A program made the translations under genes and the position numbers. A stretch of 64,000 nucleotides of DNA from Serratia liquefaciens (lineage in GTDB: Bacteria > Pseudomonadota > Gammaproteobacteria > Enterobacterales > Enterobacteriaceae): assembly GCA_012719855.1 (NCBI GenBank), contig JAAXZN010000040.1, forward strand, positions 1 to 64,000. The letters are read 5' to 3'. Every line of letters begins with the position of its first letter. Positions within the stretch are counted from its first letter, which is position 1. Below are positions 1-10,523 of the stretch, one piece after another. The notes under the pieces are model-generated. The model was not told where the DNA came from. It ran no database searches and was given only the letters and a program-made list of their open reading frames with translations.

Positions 1-27
1 GTTAGAGGAGTCGTTGTTCCCGGTCAG

Positions 28-105
28 TGGAGGCGCATTATAGGGAGTTCTCAGAAGGCCGCAACCCCTAAATGCAAAAAACTTTTCAAGCGCGGTATTT
101 TTCGA
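28..105 (-). promoter_or_regulatory. rRNA operon P1 promoter firing leftward out of the window
   Basis: Read on the minus strand, there is a -35 TTGCGG (64-59), a 16-bp spacer and a -10 TATAAT (42-37). A GC-rich discriminator GCGCC follows. The block AACTCCCTATAATGCGCC matches my memory of E. coli rrn P1 promoters, which also use 16-bp spacing. The A/T-tract stretch at about 65-105 is placed where the UP element should be. Transcription would start near 28-31 and run off the left edge. In E. coli yieP lies next to rrsC, so the 16S gene probably starts a few hundred bases to the left. The rRNA itself is not in the window. Confidence 0.82.
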
Positions 106-216
106 CAAAACGCTGCACAAGCCAGCGTTTTCGTCACTTTTTCCGGAAATCAGCGACAAAAGCTGGCGATCCGTAGAGTAAAATAAGAGTAACAATGTCA
201 GTAAGGACTCGCAGCC

Positions 217-906
217 ATGCAATTTAATGCTCAACAACAGGCCGCCCAACGCAATCTTTCTTATCTACTTGCAGAAAAGCTCGGCCAACAAATTCTGGCA
301 GGCGATTATCAGGCCGGCAGTATCTTGCCCGGAGAGATGGAACTAGGGGAACAATTTGGCGTTAGCCGCACCGCGGTACGTGAAGCGGTGAAGATGCTGG
401 CCGCCAAAGGCATGCTGCTCCCCCGTCCGCGCATCGGCACCCGGGTCATGCCGCAAAGCCAGTGGAACTTTCTCGATCAGGATTTGCTGACCTGGTGGAT
501 GACCAAAGAAAACTTTGATCAGGTGATGCAGCACTTTCTTATCCTGCGCACCTCGCTGGAACCCCAGGCCTGTTCGCTGGCGGCGGTTAACGCCAGTAAT
601 CAGCAAACCACACGACTGGCTGAACTGATGGCGGAAATGCGGGCACTGCACGTTCAGTTCGACCGCGAGCACTGGATCCAGGTCGATACCCAGTTCCACC
701 AGCTTATCTATGAGGCCAGCGGCAACCCGTTTCTAACCTCATTCGCCAATTTGTTCAGTTCGGTGTATCAAAGTTACTTCCGCGCCATCACCGGTAACGA
801 AGTGATTAAGCTCCAGAACCATCAGGCCATTGTCGATGCGATACTCGCCGGCGACGGTGCAGGGGCACTAGCTGCCTGCCAGGTGTTGCTCAGAGAGAAA
901 GACTAA
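217..906 (+). CDS. yieP: GntR/FadR-family transcriptional regulator YieP
   Basis: This 229-aa protein is a DNA-binding regulator of the FadR subgroup of GntR proteins. A winged helix-turn-helix fills about residues 10-80, with a recognition region around EQFGVSRTAVREAVKML. An all-alpha FCD-type effector domain follows (about 95-225). Length and sequence agree with E. coli YieP (230 aa), and the position between an rRNA operon and hsrA is the same. The effector is not evident from sequence. It precedes hsrA by 66 bp on the same strand, so the two may share a transcript. Confidence 0.9.
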   Translation: MQFNAQQQAAQRNLSYLLAEKLGQQILAGDYQAGSILPGEMELGEQFGVSRTAVREAVKMLAAKGMLLPRPRIGTRVMPQSQWNFLDQDLLTWWMTKENFDQVMQHFLILRTSLEPQACSLAAVNASNQQTTRLAELMAEMRALHVQFDREHWIQVDTQFHQLIYEASGNPFLTSFANLFSSVYQSYFRAITGNEVIKLQNHQAIVDAILAGDGAGALAACQVLLREKD

Positions 907-972
907 CTCATGCCCTACTTATATATAGAAGAACAATGAAGGGACGAATACGACAGTTAACCGGGAATCATA

Positions 973-2388
973 ATGACTAAATCCGCGCGCAGTATGGCAG
1001 GGCTCCCCTGGATCGCCGCAATGGCGTTCTTTATGCAGGCGTTGGACGCCACTATCCTCAACACTGCGTTGCCTGCAATAGCGCAAAGCCTGGAGCGCTC
1101 GCCACTGGCGATGCAGTCAGCCGTGATCAGCTATACCTTGACGGTCGCGATGCTGATCCCGGTCAGTGGCTGGCTGGCAGACCGTTTCGGTACCCGGCGG
1201 GTGTTTATCTTTGCGGTTTCGCTATTTACTCTCGGTTCGCTGCTGTGCGCGCTCTCCCCAACGCTAAGCGTGCTGGTAACCTCACGTGTCATTCAGGGCG
1301 TCGGGGGTGCGATGATGATGCCGGTGGCACGTTTGGCCCTGCTGCGCGCCTACCCGCGCAGCGAACTGTTGCCGGTACTGAACTTCGTGACCATGCCAGG
1401 ATTGGTTGGGCCGATCATGGGGCCGATGCTGGGGGGATGGCTGGTCACCTACGCCACCTGGCACTGGATTTTTCTGATCAACATCCCGATTGGCCTGCTC
1501 GGCATCTTTTATGCACGTAAATACATGCCAGACTTCACCACCCCCAAGCGTCGCTTCGATTTCCTCGGCTTTATGCTGTTTGGCCTGAGCCTGGTGCTGG
1601 TTTCTACCGGGCTTGAGCTGTTTGGCGAACAGGTACTGGCCAGCTATATCTCACTGGGCATTCTGCTCAGCGGCGTGGTGATGCTGTTCGGCTATATCGC
1701 TCACGCCCGCAGACACCCTCAGCCGCTGATTGGTTTGGATTTATTCCAGACCCGAACCTTCTCGGTGGGCATTGCCGGCAATGTAGCCTCGCGTCTGGGC
1801 ACCGGCTGCGTGCCGTTTCTGATGCCGCTGATGCTGCAGGTCGGTTTCGGTTACTCGGCGATTATTGCGGGCTGCATGATGGCACCGACGGCCGTCGGCT
1901 CACTGATGGCGAAATCCACCGTGACTCAAGTGCTGCGCTGGTTCGGCTATCGCAAAACGCTGGTTGGCATCACGTTGATTATCGGCGTGCTGATCGCCCA
2001 GTTTGCATTACAAAGCCCGGGAATGCCGCTGTGGTTGATGATCCTGCCGCTGTTCGTGCTGGGGATGGCGATGTCTACGCAATTCACCGCCATGAATACC
2101 ATCAGCCTGGCGGATTTAAACGATGCCAATGCCAGCTCCGGCAACAGCGTGCTGGCGGTTACTCAGCAGCTTTCCATCAGCTTCGGCGTAGCGATCAGCG
2201 CGGCGGTGCTGCGTTTCTATGAGTCTATGTCGCTCGGCACCATGGTCGATCACTTCCACTACACCTTTATTACCATGGGGATTGTCACCCTGGCGTCGGC
2301 GTTTGTGTTCATGCTGTTAAAAAGGAAGGACGGTCGCAACCTGATCAGCGGCCGTGACAGCAAGAAAGAAGCCAAGGCCAGCAGCTAG
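973..2388 (+). CDS. hsrA: MFS transporter HsrA (DHA2-type, multidrug exporter-like)
   Basis: This 471-aa inner-membrane protein of the major facilitator superfamily looks like a 14-helix drug:H+ antiporter. The N-terminal helix carries the [13 protein letters not shown] motif typical of this group. The MFS loop 2-3 motif appears as [11 protein letters not shown], and a GPxxGG-like motif C as [10 protein letters not shown]. It matches E. coli HsrA in size and in linkage to yieP and rbsR. The substrate cannot be told from sequence. Its stop overlaps the end of rbsR by 4 bp in a tail-to-tail arrangement, leaving no room for a terminator. Confidence 0.9.
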   Translation: MTKSARSMAGLPWIAAMAFFMQALDATILNTALPAIAQSLERSPLAMQSAVISYTLTVAMLIPVSGWLADRFGTRRVFIFAVSLFTLGSLLCALSPTLSVLVTSRVIQGVGGAMMMPVARLALLRAYPRSELLPVLNFVTMPGLVGPIMGPMLGGWLVTYATWHWIFLINIPIGLLGIFYARKYMPDFTTPKRRFDFLGFMLFGLSLVLVSTGLELFGEQVLASYISLGILLSGVVMLFGYIAHARRHPQPLIGLDLFQTRTFSVGIAGNVASRLGTGCVPFLMPLMLQVGFGYSAIIAGCMMAPTAVGSLMAKSTVTQVLRWFGYRKTLVGITLIIGVLIAQFALQSPGMPLWLMILPLFVLGMAMSTQFTAMNTISLADLNDANASSGNSVLAVTQQLSISFGVAISAAVLRFYESMSLGTMVDHFHYTFITMGIVTLASAFVFMLLKRKDGRNLISGRDSKKEAKASS

Positions 2389-3386
2389 CGGCGACCGACC
2401 GAGGCACGTTCCACCAGCTCAGGAGTCAGTACCAGAACCTGAGCTTCACGCTCCGGGTTCTGCAGGCGATTGATCAGCGCATCGATCGCCAACTCGCCCA
2501 GCGAATCTTTCGGTTGATGGATAGTACTTAGCGGTGGCGCAAGGTATTTGGCCAGTTCGATATCGTCGTAACCCATCACCGCCATGTCCTGCGGTACCGA
2601 TAGCCCTGCCTGATACAACGCCTGGTAAGCCCCCACCGCGACCGCGTCGTTGCCGGCGAACACCGCGTGTGGCGGCTCAGCCAATGCCAACAGCTGTTTC
2701 ATGGCGACCACACCGCCTTCAAATTCAAAATCGCAGTGCACTTCATATCCCGGCAGAATTGCCAGATCAGCACGTTGCATGGCGCTGCGGTAGCCTTCCA
2801 GTCGATGGCGTGCAGTGGTTTTATCCTGTGGGCCAGCGATGCAGGCGATTTTGCGATACCCGCGAGCGATCAGGTGATCGGTCGCCATCTCACCGCCCAG
2901 CAAAGAGTTATCCTGAATAATATCGTTAGCCCCTTCGAACGGCGCCCAGTCCATCATCACTATCGGCAACGAGGGGTAACGGCTCAGCGCATCCTGCGAT
3001 GGCCGATGGTTTTCGGTACACATTAACAGCAGGCCATCGACACGTTTTTGCAGCAGCGTTTCCATGTTGCGATTCATGCGCGCGGCATCTTCTTCGGTAT
3101 TGCACAGGATCAAACTGTAGCCACGTTCATAACAACTGCGCTCGACGCCACGCACCACCTCAGCATAAAAGGGGTTGTTGCTGGAAGTGACCAGCATGCC
3201 GATGGTTCGCGTCTGATTCAGTTTGAGACTGCGCGCCAGCGCGGAGGGCGCATAGTTCAGTTGTTCTATGGCCGCCATGATTTTGGCTCGCACGCTGTCG
3301 CTGACAAAGCGATTGTTATTAATGACGTGCGAAACCGTCGAGGTTGAAACACCCGCCAGGCGGGCGACATCTTTCATGGTGGCCAA
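2385..3386 (-). CDS. rbsR: Ribose operon repressor RbsR (LacI family)
   Basis: RbsR represses the rbs operon and releases DNA when ribose is present. The 333-aa protein has the N-terminal LacI helix-turn-helix ([20 protein letters not shown]), a hinge near residues 45-60, and a periplasmic-binding-protein-like ribose domain. It is the last gene of rbsDACBK-rbsR, starting 5 bp after the rbsK stop. Matching operators are seen upstream of rbsD at 8217-8232 and 8299-8310, which suggests autoregulation through the operon promoter. E. coli RbsR also has a purine-gene role; nothing here tests that. Confidence 0.95.
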   Translation of the reverse strand: MATMKDVARLAGVSTSTVSHVINNNRFVSDSVRAKIMAAIEQLNYAPSALARSLKLNQTRTIGMLVTSSNNPFYAEVVRGVERSCYERGYSLILCNTEEDAARMNRNMETLLQKRVDGLLLMCTENHRPSQDALSRYPSLPIVMMDWAPFEGANDIIQDNSLLGGEMATDHLIARGYRKIACIAGPQDKTTARHRLEGYRSAMQRADLAILPGYEVHCDFEFEGGVVAMKQLLALAEPPHAVFAGNDAVAVGAYQALYQAGLSVPQDMAVMGYDDIELAKYLAPPLSTIHQPKDSLGELAIDALINRLQNPEREAQVLVLTPELVERASVGRR

Positions 3387-3391
3387 GGGGG

Positions 3392-4318
3392 TTACTCCTG
3401 CTGCTGCAAGAAGGCGTCAATCTCTTCGCGCCAGGGCACGGAAGGTTGGGCGCCTGGACGGGTCACCGCAATTGCCGCCGCCGCATGAGCAAAGCGCACC
3501 GCAACCGCCATGGTTTTGCCTTCCAGCAACGCCGTGACCAGCGCACCGTTGAAGGTATCACCGGCGGCGATGGTATCGACCGCTTTAACCTTGAACCCCG
3601 GCACCAACTTTCCGTTGCCGTTCTCACTCAGCCACACGCCACGGCTGCCAAGGGTGATGATCACCGTTGCGATACCTTTATCGTGCAACGCCTGAGCGGC
3701 GCGCGCGGCGTCATTATCGTCATTGACCGCAATACCGGTCAGGCGCTGAGCTTCGGTTTCGTTTGGCGTAATCATATCGACAGTCGCCAGTAGCTCGTCC
3801 GGCAGCTCGCGGGCCGGCGCCGGGTTGAGGATCACCTGAGTCTGGTGCTGTTTCGCCAGTTGGGCTGCGGCAATAACGGTATCCAACGGCGATTCGAGCT
3901 GCATCAGCAGCGCCTCGGCGTCGATAATCCTTTGTTGATAGCGGGCCAGATAGTCGGGGGTTACGGCAGCATTGGCACCGGCATCGATGCCGATTACGTT
4001 CTCGCCTTCCGCATTAACGAAAATCAGCGCAACGCCCGTGGTGCTGTCGGCAATGGCTTCTATCGGTTGAGTATCAATGCGATCGCTCGCCAGTTGCTGA
4101 CGCACACGTTCGCCGATGTCATCGGCACCCACGCAGGCAATAAAAGCAATATCTGCACCGCTGCGCCCAGCCGCCACCGCCTGGTTTGCGCCTTTGCCGC
4201 CAAACGCCACTTTATACTGCTTCCCGATCACCGTTTCGCCCGGACGGGGAAACTGCTCGATATTAAGGATATGGTCGGCATTGATGCTGCCCAGAACCAC
4301 CAGCTTACCTGTTGCCAT
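3392..4318 (-). CDS. rbsK: Ribokinase RbsK
   Basis: RbsK phosphorylates ribose to ribose-5-phosphate in the cytoplasm using ATP. It is a PfkB-family kinase with the two family signatures: an N-terminal [15 protein letters not shown] block and a C-terminal [13 protein letters not shown] block holding the catalytic Asp. I chose the ATG at 4318 (308 aa, against 309 in E. coli). It follows an AGGA element at suitable distance. The frame stays open to ATGs at 4348 and 4345, but these lie inside a strong hairpin (4339-4370), so I reject them. Confidence 0.93.
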   Translation of the reverse strand: MATGKLVVLGSINADHILNIEQFPRPGETVIGKQYKVAFGGKGANQAVAAGRSGADIAFIACVGADDIGERVRQQLASDRIDTQPIEAIADSTTGVALIFVNAEGENVIGIDAGANAAVTPDYLARYQQRIIDAEALLMQLESPLDTVIAAAQLAKQHQTQVILNPAPARELPDELLATVDMITPNETEAQRLTGIAVNDDNDAARAAQALHDKGIATVIITLGSRGVWLSENGNGKLVPGFKVKAVDTIAAGDTFNGALVTALLEGKTMAVAVRFAHAAAAIAVTRPGAQPSVPWREEIDAFLQQQE

Positions 4319-4338
4319 CGCATTGATTCCTGAATTGC

Positions 4339-4370
4339 GCGCCATCATAAACGCCCCGTTTTGATGGCGC
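4339..4370 (-). repeat. Intercistronic hairpin between rbsB and rbsK
   Basis: The arms GCGCCATCA (4339-4347) and TGATGGCGC (4362-4370) are perfectly complementary. An inner stem AAACG/CGTTT (349-353 with 357-361) closes on a 3-nt loop, and one base is unpaired. Sitting just after the rbsB stop, such a stem would protect the rbsB message from 3' exonucleases. That would help the binding protein outnumber ribokinase. There is no U-run, so it is not a standard terminator. Confidence 0.7.
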
Positions 4371-4379
4371 TGATATGAC

Positions 4380-5270
4380 TTATTGGGTGACCAGTTTCAA
4401 ATCCACCGGAATGGTAGCCGACACTTTCTCGCCTTTCAGCACTTTATCGGCCGTTTCTACGCCGATCACGCCGATCTGATCCGGACGCTGCGCGACGGTT
4501 GCCGCCAGCTTGCCACCTTCGACCGCTTTCACGCCGTCGGCGGTGCCATCGAAGCCTACCACGACCACGTCGGTTTTACCGGCGGTTTGCAGCGCACGCA
4601 GGGCACCCAGCGCCATTTCATCGTTCTGGGCAAACACCGCCTGCACATCCGGGTGAGCGGTCAGCAGGTTCTGCATCACGTTCAGGCCTTTGGTACGATC
4701 GAAATCCGCCGGCTGGCTGGCCAACAGTTTGAATTTATTCTGATCCAGCGACTGTTTAAACCCTTCGCCACGCTCGCGGGCCGCGGAGGTGCCAGCAATC
4801 CCTTCCAACTGGATCACTTTAGCGTCTGAACCCACTTTTTTGGCAATGAAATCGCCGGCCATTTTGCCGCCAACGCGGTTATCCGAAGCGATATGGCTGA
4901 CCACTTCGCCCTTGCTCGCCACGCGGTCCAATGTGATGACCGGGATCTTGGCCTGATTGGCCATCTTGATGGCGTTGCCGACCGCATCGGAATCGGTTGG
5001 GTTAATCAGCAGCAGTTTAGGCGCCTGCACCATCAGATCCTGCACGTTAGCCAGCTCTTTCGCCGGGTTATTCTGCGAATCCAACACCACCAGGTTGTAA
5101 CCCAGCTTGTTGGCTTCCTGCTGAGCCCCCTCTTTCATCGAGACAAAGAACGGGTTGTTCAGCGTGGAAACCACCAGCGCAATGGTGTCTTTCGCCAGCG
5201 CGTTAGCGCTCAGGGTGGCGCTCAGTGCGAAGGCTGAAGCCAAAATTGCCAGTTTTTTCATTTTCATCAT
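4380..5270 (-). CDS. rbsB: Ribose-binding periplasmic protein RbsB
   Basis: RbsB captures D-ribose in the periplasm and delivers it to RbsC/RbsA. The 296-aa precursor equals the E. coli length. A signal peptide ([17 protein letters not shown] then SANALA) is followed by the mature start [16 protein letters not shown]. Ligand-contact motifs of the family are present: NNPFF, the TLDR segment, and ASDNRVGG. An AGGA element six bases before the first ATG supports the start. It lies between rbsC and rbsK in the operon. Confidence 0.95.
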   Translation of the reverse strand: MMKMKKLAILASAFALSATLSANALAKDTIALVVSTLNNPFFVSMKEGAQQEANKLGYNLVVLDSQNNPAKELANVQDLMVQAPKLLLINPTDSDAVGNAIKMANQAKIPVITLDRVASKGEVVSHIASDNRVGGKMAGDFIAKKVGSDAKVIQLEGIAGTSAARERGEGFKQSLDQNKFKLLASQPADFDRTKGLNVMQNLLTAHPDVQAVFAQNDEMALGALRALQTAGKTDVVVVGFDGTADGVKAVEGGKLAATVAQRPDQIGVIGVETADKVLKGEKVSATIPVDLKLVTQ

Positions 5271-5291
5271 CGTGATTCCTGTAGGGGGAGG

Positions 5292-6257
5292 TTATTTGTT
5301 GCTTTTGTTCTCTACCAGAACCGCCAGCAGTATCACCACTGCCTTCACGATCATTTGGTAGTAAGAAGAAACACCCAGTAAATTCAATCCGTTGTTCAGG
5401 AAGCCAAGGATCAGCGCCCCGATCAAGGTGCCAACGATGCGGCCCTTGCCACCGGCCAGGCTGGTACCGCCCAGCACGACGGCGGCAATGGCGTCCAACT
5501 CATAGCCGGTGCCGGCGGTCGGCTGCGCGGAAGACAGGCGCGCCACTTCGATCACGCCCGCCAACGCCGCCAACAAACCGCAAAGCGAATAAACGATAAT
5601 CTTCACTTTATCGACGCTGATACCGGACAGGCGGGTCGCCGCCTCGTTGCCGCCCAGGGCATAAATATAGCGGCCCAGGCGGGTATGGTGCAGCATGTAC
5701 CAAGCGGCGATAAAGACGATCGCCATGATCCAGATAGGGGTTGGTACGCCCAGCGGGCGGCCGATGCCGAACCAGCCGAAAGTATCGGCCACGTCGGTAA
5801 AGCCGGTGTTCACCGGGCTGCCGTTGGTGTACACCATGGTGACGCCGCGCAACAGCAGCATCATCACCAGCGTCGCGATAAATGCCTGCACCTTGCCCTT
5901 GGCAACGATCACCCCGGTACAGGCGCCGACCGCGGCCCCCAATGCCAGTGCCGCCGCCACGGCCACCACCGCGTTGACCTCAAAGCCCACGATCGATGCC
6001 GCTACCGCACCGGTCAACGCCAGTAGCGATCCCACCGACAAATCGATGCCGGAAGTGAGGATCACCAGCGTCATCCCCACCGCCATAATGGCGTTAACCG
6101 AGGTTTGCTGCAGAATATTGAACAGGTTATTTAGGGTGAAGAAATTCGGGCTCATTGAAGAGACCACGGCGATCAGCACCAGCAGAGCAATCAGTGATTT
6201 TTGCTCTAACAGCCACTCTTTACTGAACCAGCGCTTTGCCACACTCTGGGAACTCAT
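5292..6257 (-). CDS. rbsC: Ribose ABC transporter permease RbsC
   Basis: This 321-aa polytopic inner-membrane protein (BPD_transp_2 family, about 8-10 helices) forms the ribose channel with RbsA. The segment GIDLSVGSLLALTGAVAA and the EAA-like stretch GGNEAATRLSGISVDKVK are characteristic of sugar permeases of this family. Its start lies 6 bp after the rbsA stop, and rbsB follows 21 bp downstream, all on the minus strand. The length matches E. coli RbsC (321 aa). Confidence 0.95.
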   Translation of the reverse strand: MSSQSVAKRWFSKEWLLEQKSLIALLVLIAVVSSMSPNFFTLNNLFNILQQTSVNAIMAVGMTLVILTSGIDLSVGSLLALTGAVAASIVGFEVNAVVAVAAALALGAAVGACTGVIVAKGKVQAFIATLVMMLLLRGVTMVYTNGSPVNTGFTDVADTFGWFGIGRPLGVPTPIWIMAIVFIAAWYMLHHTRLGRYIYALGGNEAATRLSGISVDKVKIIVYSLCGLLAALAGVIEVARLSSAQPTAGTGYELDAIAAVVLGGTSLAGGKGRIVGTLIGALILGFLNNGLNLLGVSSYYQMIVKAVVILLAVLVENKSNK

Positions 6258-6263
6258 ATCTGA

Positions 6264-7769
6264 TTACTCCTGCTTTACGCCGTATTGCTTGCCAACGGCC
6301 GCAGCCATCAACGCTTCCTGGGTGGCCTGTTCAATAGGGAACTCGCCGCTGAGGTGTCCTTCGTGCATCACCAGAATGCGGTCGCTCATGCCCATGACCT
6401 CCGGCATTTCCGACGACACCAGAATGATGCTCAGACCTTCCTGCTTGAACTGGTTAATTAACTGATAGATCTCTTTTTTGGCGCCGACGTCGACACCTCG
6501 TGTCGGCTCATCGAGGATCAACACCTTTGGCCGCGTCATCAAACCGCGGGCGATTGCCACTTTTTGCTGATTGCCACCGGAAAGCAGGCCTATCGGCTGC
6601 TCCATCGACGGCGTTTTGATATTGAACAAGCGGATAAAATCACCCACTGCCTGCTGTTCTTCGGCCTGTTTCAGGCTGCCGCCGGCACGGCTGAAATAGC
6701 GCAATGCGGTCAACGACATGTTTTCTTTAACCGACATCCCCAACACCAGACCATCTCGCTTGCGGTCTTCGGAGATATACACAATGCCGTTCGCCAAGCC
6801 GTCCTGTGGCGAATGAGTGACCACCTGGCGGCCATCGAGGCTGACCGTGCCGGCCTTGCGTGGTGCAGCTCCGTAGAGAATTTTCATCAGCTCGGTTCGC
6901 CCGGCGCCCATCAGCCCGGCGACGCCAAGAATTTCGCCACGGTACAGCGTAAAGCTGACGTCATGCACGCCCGGACCGGAAACATGGCTGACCTCCAGCC
7001 GTTTTTCACCGCGCGGTTGATTGAGGCGCGGGTATTGTTCTTCCAGCTTGCGGCCTACCATCATTTCTATCAGCGAATCTTCCTGCAGCTCGCTGACCGG
7101 ACGCTCGGCGATAAACTGCCCGTCACGAAACACCGTGACGTCATCGCAAACTTCAAAAATCTCTTTCAGCCGGTGGGAGATGTAAACAATCCCTCGCCCT
7201 TCGGCCTTCAATTCATTGATCACTTTAAATAAAGAGGCGGTCTCGGTATCGGTCAACGCATCCGTCGGCTCATCCATAATGATGACTTTCGATTCGAAGC
7301 TCAGCACCTTGGCGATTTCCACCATTTGCTGATCGCCGATCGACAGCTCCCCCACCAGCCGGTGGCTGCTGTAACTCAGGTTCAGTCGTGCGAGCAGTTT
7401 GTCTGCTTCGGCATACATGCGCTTCCAGTCGATGCGGCCGATACGGTTAACGAACTCACGCCCGAGGAAGATGTTCTCCGCAATCGTCAATTGCGGGATC
7501 AGGTTCAGTTCCTGATGGATGATGCCGATGCCCGCTTCCTGCGAATCCTTTGGGCCGTTGAACGCCACCTCTTTGCCAAGAAAGTACTGACTGCCGGCGT
7601 CTTTGTTATAAATGCCGGTCAGCACCTTCATCATGGTGGATTTTCCGGCGCCGTTTTCCCCCACCAGCGCCATCACCTTGCCCGGGTACACGCTGAGCGC
7701 AGCGCCGGAAAGCGCCTTCACGCCGGGAAAGGCTTTATCGATCCCTTTCAGTTGCAGTAAAGGTTGCAT
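6264..7769 (-). CDS. rbsA: Ribose ABC transporter ATP-binding protein RbsA
   Basis: RbsA is a fused dimer of two ABC ATPase domains (501 aa) that powers ribose import at the cytoplasmic face of RbsC. The N-terminal half has a normal Walker A (GENGAGKST), signature LSIGDQQ and Walker [12 protein letters not shown]. The C-terminal half has a degenerate Walker A ([10 protein letters not shown]) but an intact LSGGNQQK signature and [11 protein letters not shown]. This asymmetry is usual for RbsA/MglA-type proteins. It starts 7 bp after the rbsD stop. Confidence 0.96.
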   Translation of the reverse strand: MQPLLQLKGIDKAFPGVKALSGAALSVYPGKVMALVGENGAGKSTMMKVLTGIYNKDAGSQYFLGKEVAFNGPKDSQEAGIGIIHQELNLIPQLTIAENIFLGREFVNRIGRIDWKRMYAEADKLLARLNLSYSSHRLVGELSIGDQQMVEIAKVLSFESKVIIMDEPTDALTDTETASLFKVINELKAEGRGIVYISHRLKEIFEVCDDVTVFRDGQFIAERPVSELQEDSLIEMMVGRKLEEQYPRLNQPRGEKRLEVSHVSGPGVHDVSFTLYRGEILGVAGLMGAGRTELMKILYGAAPRKAGTVSLDGRQVVTHSPQDGLANGIVYISEDRKRDGLVLGMSVKENMSLTALRYFSRAGGSLKQAEEQQAVGDFIRLFNIKTPSMEQPIGLLSGGNQQKVAIARGLMTRPKVLILDEPTRGVDVGAKKEIYQLINQFKQEGLSIILVSSEMPEVMGMSDRILVMHEGHLSGEFPIEQATQEALMAAAVGKQYGVKQE

Positions 7770-7776
7770 AGATGCC

Positions 7777-8196
7777 TCAGAAAGTTACGCCGGCGCAAAG
7801 GATCACGTTCGCGTAGGGCGAACATTCCCCGCTGCGGATCACCGCACGGCAGTGTTCCGTTTGCGCTTTAAAAGCCTGGTGGCTGATATAGCTCAGGCTG
7901 ATGCTCTTCCCCTGGCGTTGGCCAAGTTCGGTCAGCTGAGCCAATAACGCGTTATGAAGCTGCGGATTTTGCTTAACGATCTCTTCCGCCAGAATGGCGC
8001 TTTCGACCTGCATCTCCTGCGTCACTACCTCTAGTACCTGTAGAAAAGTCGGCACCCCCTGGGTCAGCGCCAAATCGATACGCTGTGTGGCCGCCGGAAT
8101 AGGCAGCCCGGCATCGCCGATAGCTATCTGATCGGTATGACCGAGACGGGAAACCACGGCAGAGACATCAGCATTCAGCAACACGCCTTTTTTCAT
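7777..8196 (-). CDS. rbsD: D-ribose pyranase RbsD
   Basis: RbsD interconverts the beta-pyranose and beta-furanose forms of ribose so that ribokinase gets its substrate. At 139 aa it equals the E. coli enzyme. It has the family start [22 protein letters not shown], with the conserved His in RLGHTD, and the C-terminal [12 protein letters not shown] segment. It is the first gene of the rbs operon, directly downstream of the RbsR operators. Confidence 0.95.
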   Translation of the reverse strand: MKKGVLLNADVSAVVSRLGHTDQIAIGDAGLPIPAATQRIDLALTQGVPTFLQVLEVVTQEMQVESAILAEEIVKQNPQLHNALLAQLTELGQRQGKSISLSYISHQAFKAQTEHCRAVIRSGECSPYANVILCAGVTF

Positions 8197-8216
8197 CTTG
8201 TTCTTCTCATTCCGCC

Positions 8217-8232
8217 AGCGAAACGTTTCGCT
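8217..8232. promoter_or_regulatory. RbsR operator (proximal)
   Basis: AGCGAAACGTTTCGCT is a perfect 16-bp palindrome with the CG centre typical of LacI-family operators. It matches the core of the E. coli rbs operator as I remember it. It lies 21 bp upstream of the rbsD start, where a bound repressor would block transcription. Confidence 0.85.
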
Positions 8233-8298
8233 TGAGTCTGGAGTTTAAAAAAACGTCAGTAGAAGGCAACCGGGATAATGCAGAAGTGTGATCGTCAT

Positions 8299-8310
8299 CG
8301 AAACGTTTCG
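8299..8310. promoter_or_regulatory. Second RbsR operator (distal)
   Basis: CGAAACGTTTCG is a perfect 12-bp palindrome identical to the core of the proximal operator. On the right it extends as CGCT, while the left flank has AT instead of AG. Centre-to-centre distance to the proximal site is 80 bp. A TGTGA half-site at 8286-8290 could be part of a CRP site, but the other half is poor. Confidence 0.75.
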
Positions 8311-8329
8311 CTCGTGTTACCGAGAACAT

Positions 8330-8362
8330 AAACAGAAAGGGCCCAGCGGTTGCTGAGCCCTT
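8330..8362 (-). terminator. kup terminator
   Basis: On the minus strand just after the kup stop, arms AAGGGCTCAGC and GCTGGGCCCTT (352-362 with 337-347, two interior mismatches) surround an AACC loop. TCTGTTT follows. It separates kup from the rbs promoter region. Confidence 0.65.
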
Positions 8363-8371
8363 GAGGGGGAG

Positions 8372-10240
8372 TTAAATCTCGACCTGGGTTCCCAGCTCGA
8401 TCACCCTATTGGGCGGGATCTCAAACTGGTCTGGCGCGCGTAGCGCATTGCGACTCAATGCTATAAACAGCTTACCGCGCAGGAACAGGTACCAAGGCCG
8501 TTTCGTCAGGATCAACGATTCGTGCGACATAAAGAATGAGGTTTCCGTCATCCGACACGGCAGCCCTTCCAGCCCGCAGCGGTGGAACACTTCTTCAACG
8601 TTCGGCGTTTCGCGCCAGCCATAGCTGGCCACCACCCGCCAGAAGGTCGGTGACAGCTGTTCGATGGTGACTCGCCGCACGTTGTGAACGTAGGGTGCAT
8701 CCTCAGTACGCAACGTCAACAGCACCACGCGTTCGTGCAGCACCTTGTTGTGCTTTAGGTTATGCAGCAGCGCAAAAGGGATCACATTGATGGCGCGTGA
8801 CATAAAGACCGCGGTACCGGGCACCCGCACCGGCGGCGATTTCTCCAGCGAGGCGATCATCGCCTCCAGGGAATTGCCGTGCTCGTGCATGCGGCGCAGC
8901 AGGCGGAAACGTTCGCTCTTCCAGGTGGTCATGATGATGAACATCACCAGCGCCAACATCAGCGGCAGCCAACCGCCCGAGAACAGCTTCAGGGCATTGG
9001 CGGAGAACATCGGGATGTCGATAATCAGCAGGACAACCAGAATGCCGACGGCGAAGAAGCGATTCCAGTGCCAGTTTTTAATCGCCACCGAGGTCACCAG
9101 AATACTGGTCAGCACCATGGTGCCGGTCACGGCAATGCCGTAGGCCGCCGCCAGATTACTGGAGTGTTCGAAACCGACAATCACCAGCACCACCGCGATA
9201 TACAGCGTCCAGTTGATCACCGGAATGTAGATTTGGCCGGATTCCATTTCAGAAGTGTGGATGATGCGCATCGGCGACAGATACCCCAGGCGCACCGCCT
9301 GACGGGTCAGGGAGAACACGCCGGAGATCACCGCCTGTGAGGCGATAACCGTGGCCAGCGTCGCCAGAATTAATAACGGGATCAGTGCCCAGTCCGGCGC
9401 CAACAGGAAGAACGGGTTCTTGATCGCCTCCGGATTTTTCAGCAGCAGAGCGCCCTGGCCAAAATAGTTCAGTACCAGCGAAGGCAGCACCACGGTGAAC
9501 CAGGCCAGGCGAATAGGGAATTTGCCGAAGTGGCCCATATCGGCGTACAACGCCTCAACGCCGGTAATCGACAGCACCACCGCACCCAGCGCAAAGAACG
9601 AAACCTTCTTATATTCAATAAAGAAGTTCAGCGCCCATTTCGGGTTCAACGCCTGCAACACTTCCGGGTTAGCCATAATGCTGCGCGCCCCCAGCACCGC
9701 CAGAACGATAAACCACAGCAGCATCACCGGAGCAAAGAGCTTACCGACGCTGCCGGTACCGTGTTTCTGGATGGCGAACAGCAGCGTCAGCACCAGAATC
9801 GACAGGGGAACGATATAGCCATCGAGCGACGGAGCGGCGATTTCCAACCCTTCTATCGCGGACATCACCGATATCGCCGGGGTGATCACCACCTCGCCAT
9901 AGAAGAAGCTGCCGCCAATCAGGCCCAGTATCACCAACACTGCGGTAGTGCGCGCTGAAGTATGACGCCCGGCCAACGACATCAGCGTCAGGATCCCGCC
10001 TTCGCCGGCGTTATCTGCCCGCATGACATAGGTGAGGTATTTGAGAGAAACAATGATGATCAGCATCCAGAAAATCAGCGACAGGAAACCGAAAACCACG
10101 TCTGGACGAACATCGAAGCCGTAATGGCCGGAGAAACACTCTCTGAGAGTATAGAGAGGGCTGGTGCCGATATCACCGTAAACCACCCCAATTGCCGCCA
10201 GGGTTACCGCCGATAAGGACTGTTTATGCTCTGTGCTCAT
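8372..10240 (-). CDS. kup: Low-affinity potassium transporter Kup
   Basis: Kup is a constitutive K+:H+ symporter in the inner membrane. The 622-aa length is exactly that of E. coli Kup. The N-terminus holds the family signature [20 protein letters not shown]. About 12 transmembrane helices follow to residue ~450, then a cytoplasmic C-terminal domain. The gene is monocistronic between the rbs operon (same strand) and divergent ravA. No riboswitch or other leader structure is evident in the 283 bp upstream, which is AT-rich near 10380-10460. Confidence 0.96.
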   Translation of the reverse strand: MSTEHKQSLSAVTLAAIGVVYGDIGTSPLYTLRECFSGHYGFDVRPDVVFGFLSLIFWMLIIIVSLKYLTYVMRADNAGEGGILTLMSLAGRHTSARTTAVLVILGLIGGSFFYGEVVITPAISVMSAIEGLEIAAPSLDGYIVPLSILVLTLLFAIQKHGTGSVGKLFAPVMLLWFIVLAVLGARSIMANPEVLQALNPKWALNFFIEYKKVSFFALGAVVLSITGVEALYADMGHFGKFPIRLAWFTVVLPSLVLNYFGQGALLLKNPEAIKNPFFLLAPDWALIPLLILATLATVIASQAVISGVFSLTRQAVRLGYLSPMRIIHTSEMESGQIYIPVINWTLYIAVVLVIVGFEHSSNLAAAYGIAVTGTMVLTSILVTSVAIKNWHWNRFFAVGILVVLLIIDIPMFSANALKLFSGGWLPLMLALVMFIIMTTWKSERFRLLRRMHEHGNSLEAMIASLEKSPPVRVPGTAVFMSRAINVIPFALLHNLKHNKVLHERVVLLTLRTEDAPYVHNVRRVTIEQLSPTFWRVVASYGWRETPNVEEVFHRCGLEGLPCRMTETSFFMSHESLILTKRPWYLFLRGKLFIALSRNALRAPDQFEIPPNRVIELGTQVEI

Positions 10241-10523
10241 AATTCGTTTCTTTATTAGAACATCCGTTAGCGATGCATCCGCATCAGCCAGAGATACGGG
10301 CTCTAAGATCCGTTACGCCCACTAAAAGGCGCACAGTATGCACGATTTATACTGCTTGCCTACTCTTATATCAGACCCAAAAAATAAACAAAATGTGAAC
10401 CGGCCGCTCTTTTGATAATAGAAAGATTTTACTAATCAACAAGCTATACCATTAAAAATAATGGTGGTTTATCATCGGATTATCCACCAAGATTGGCTAA
10501 CTCTCGGACAACACGACAATAAT

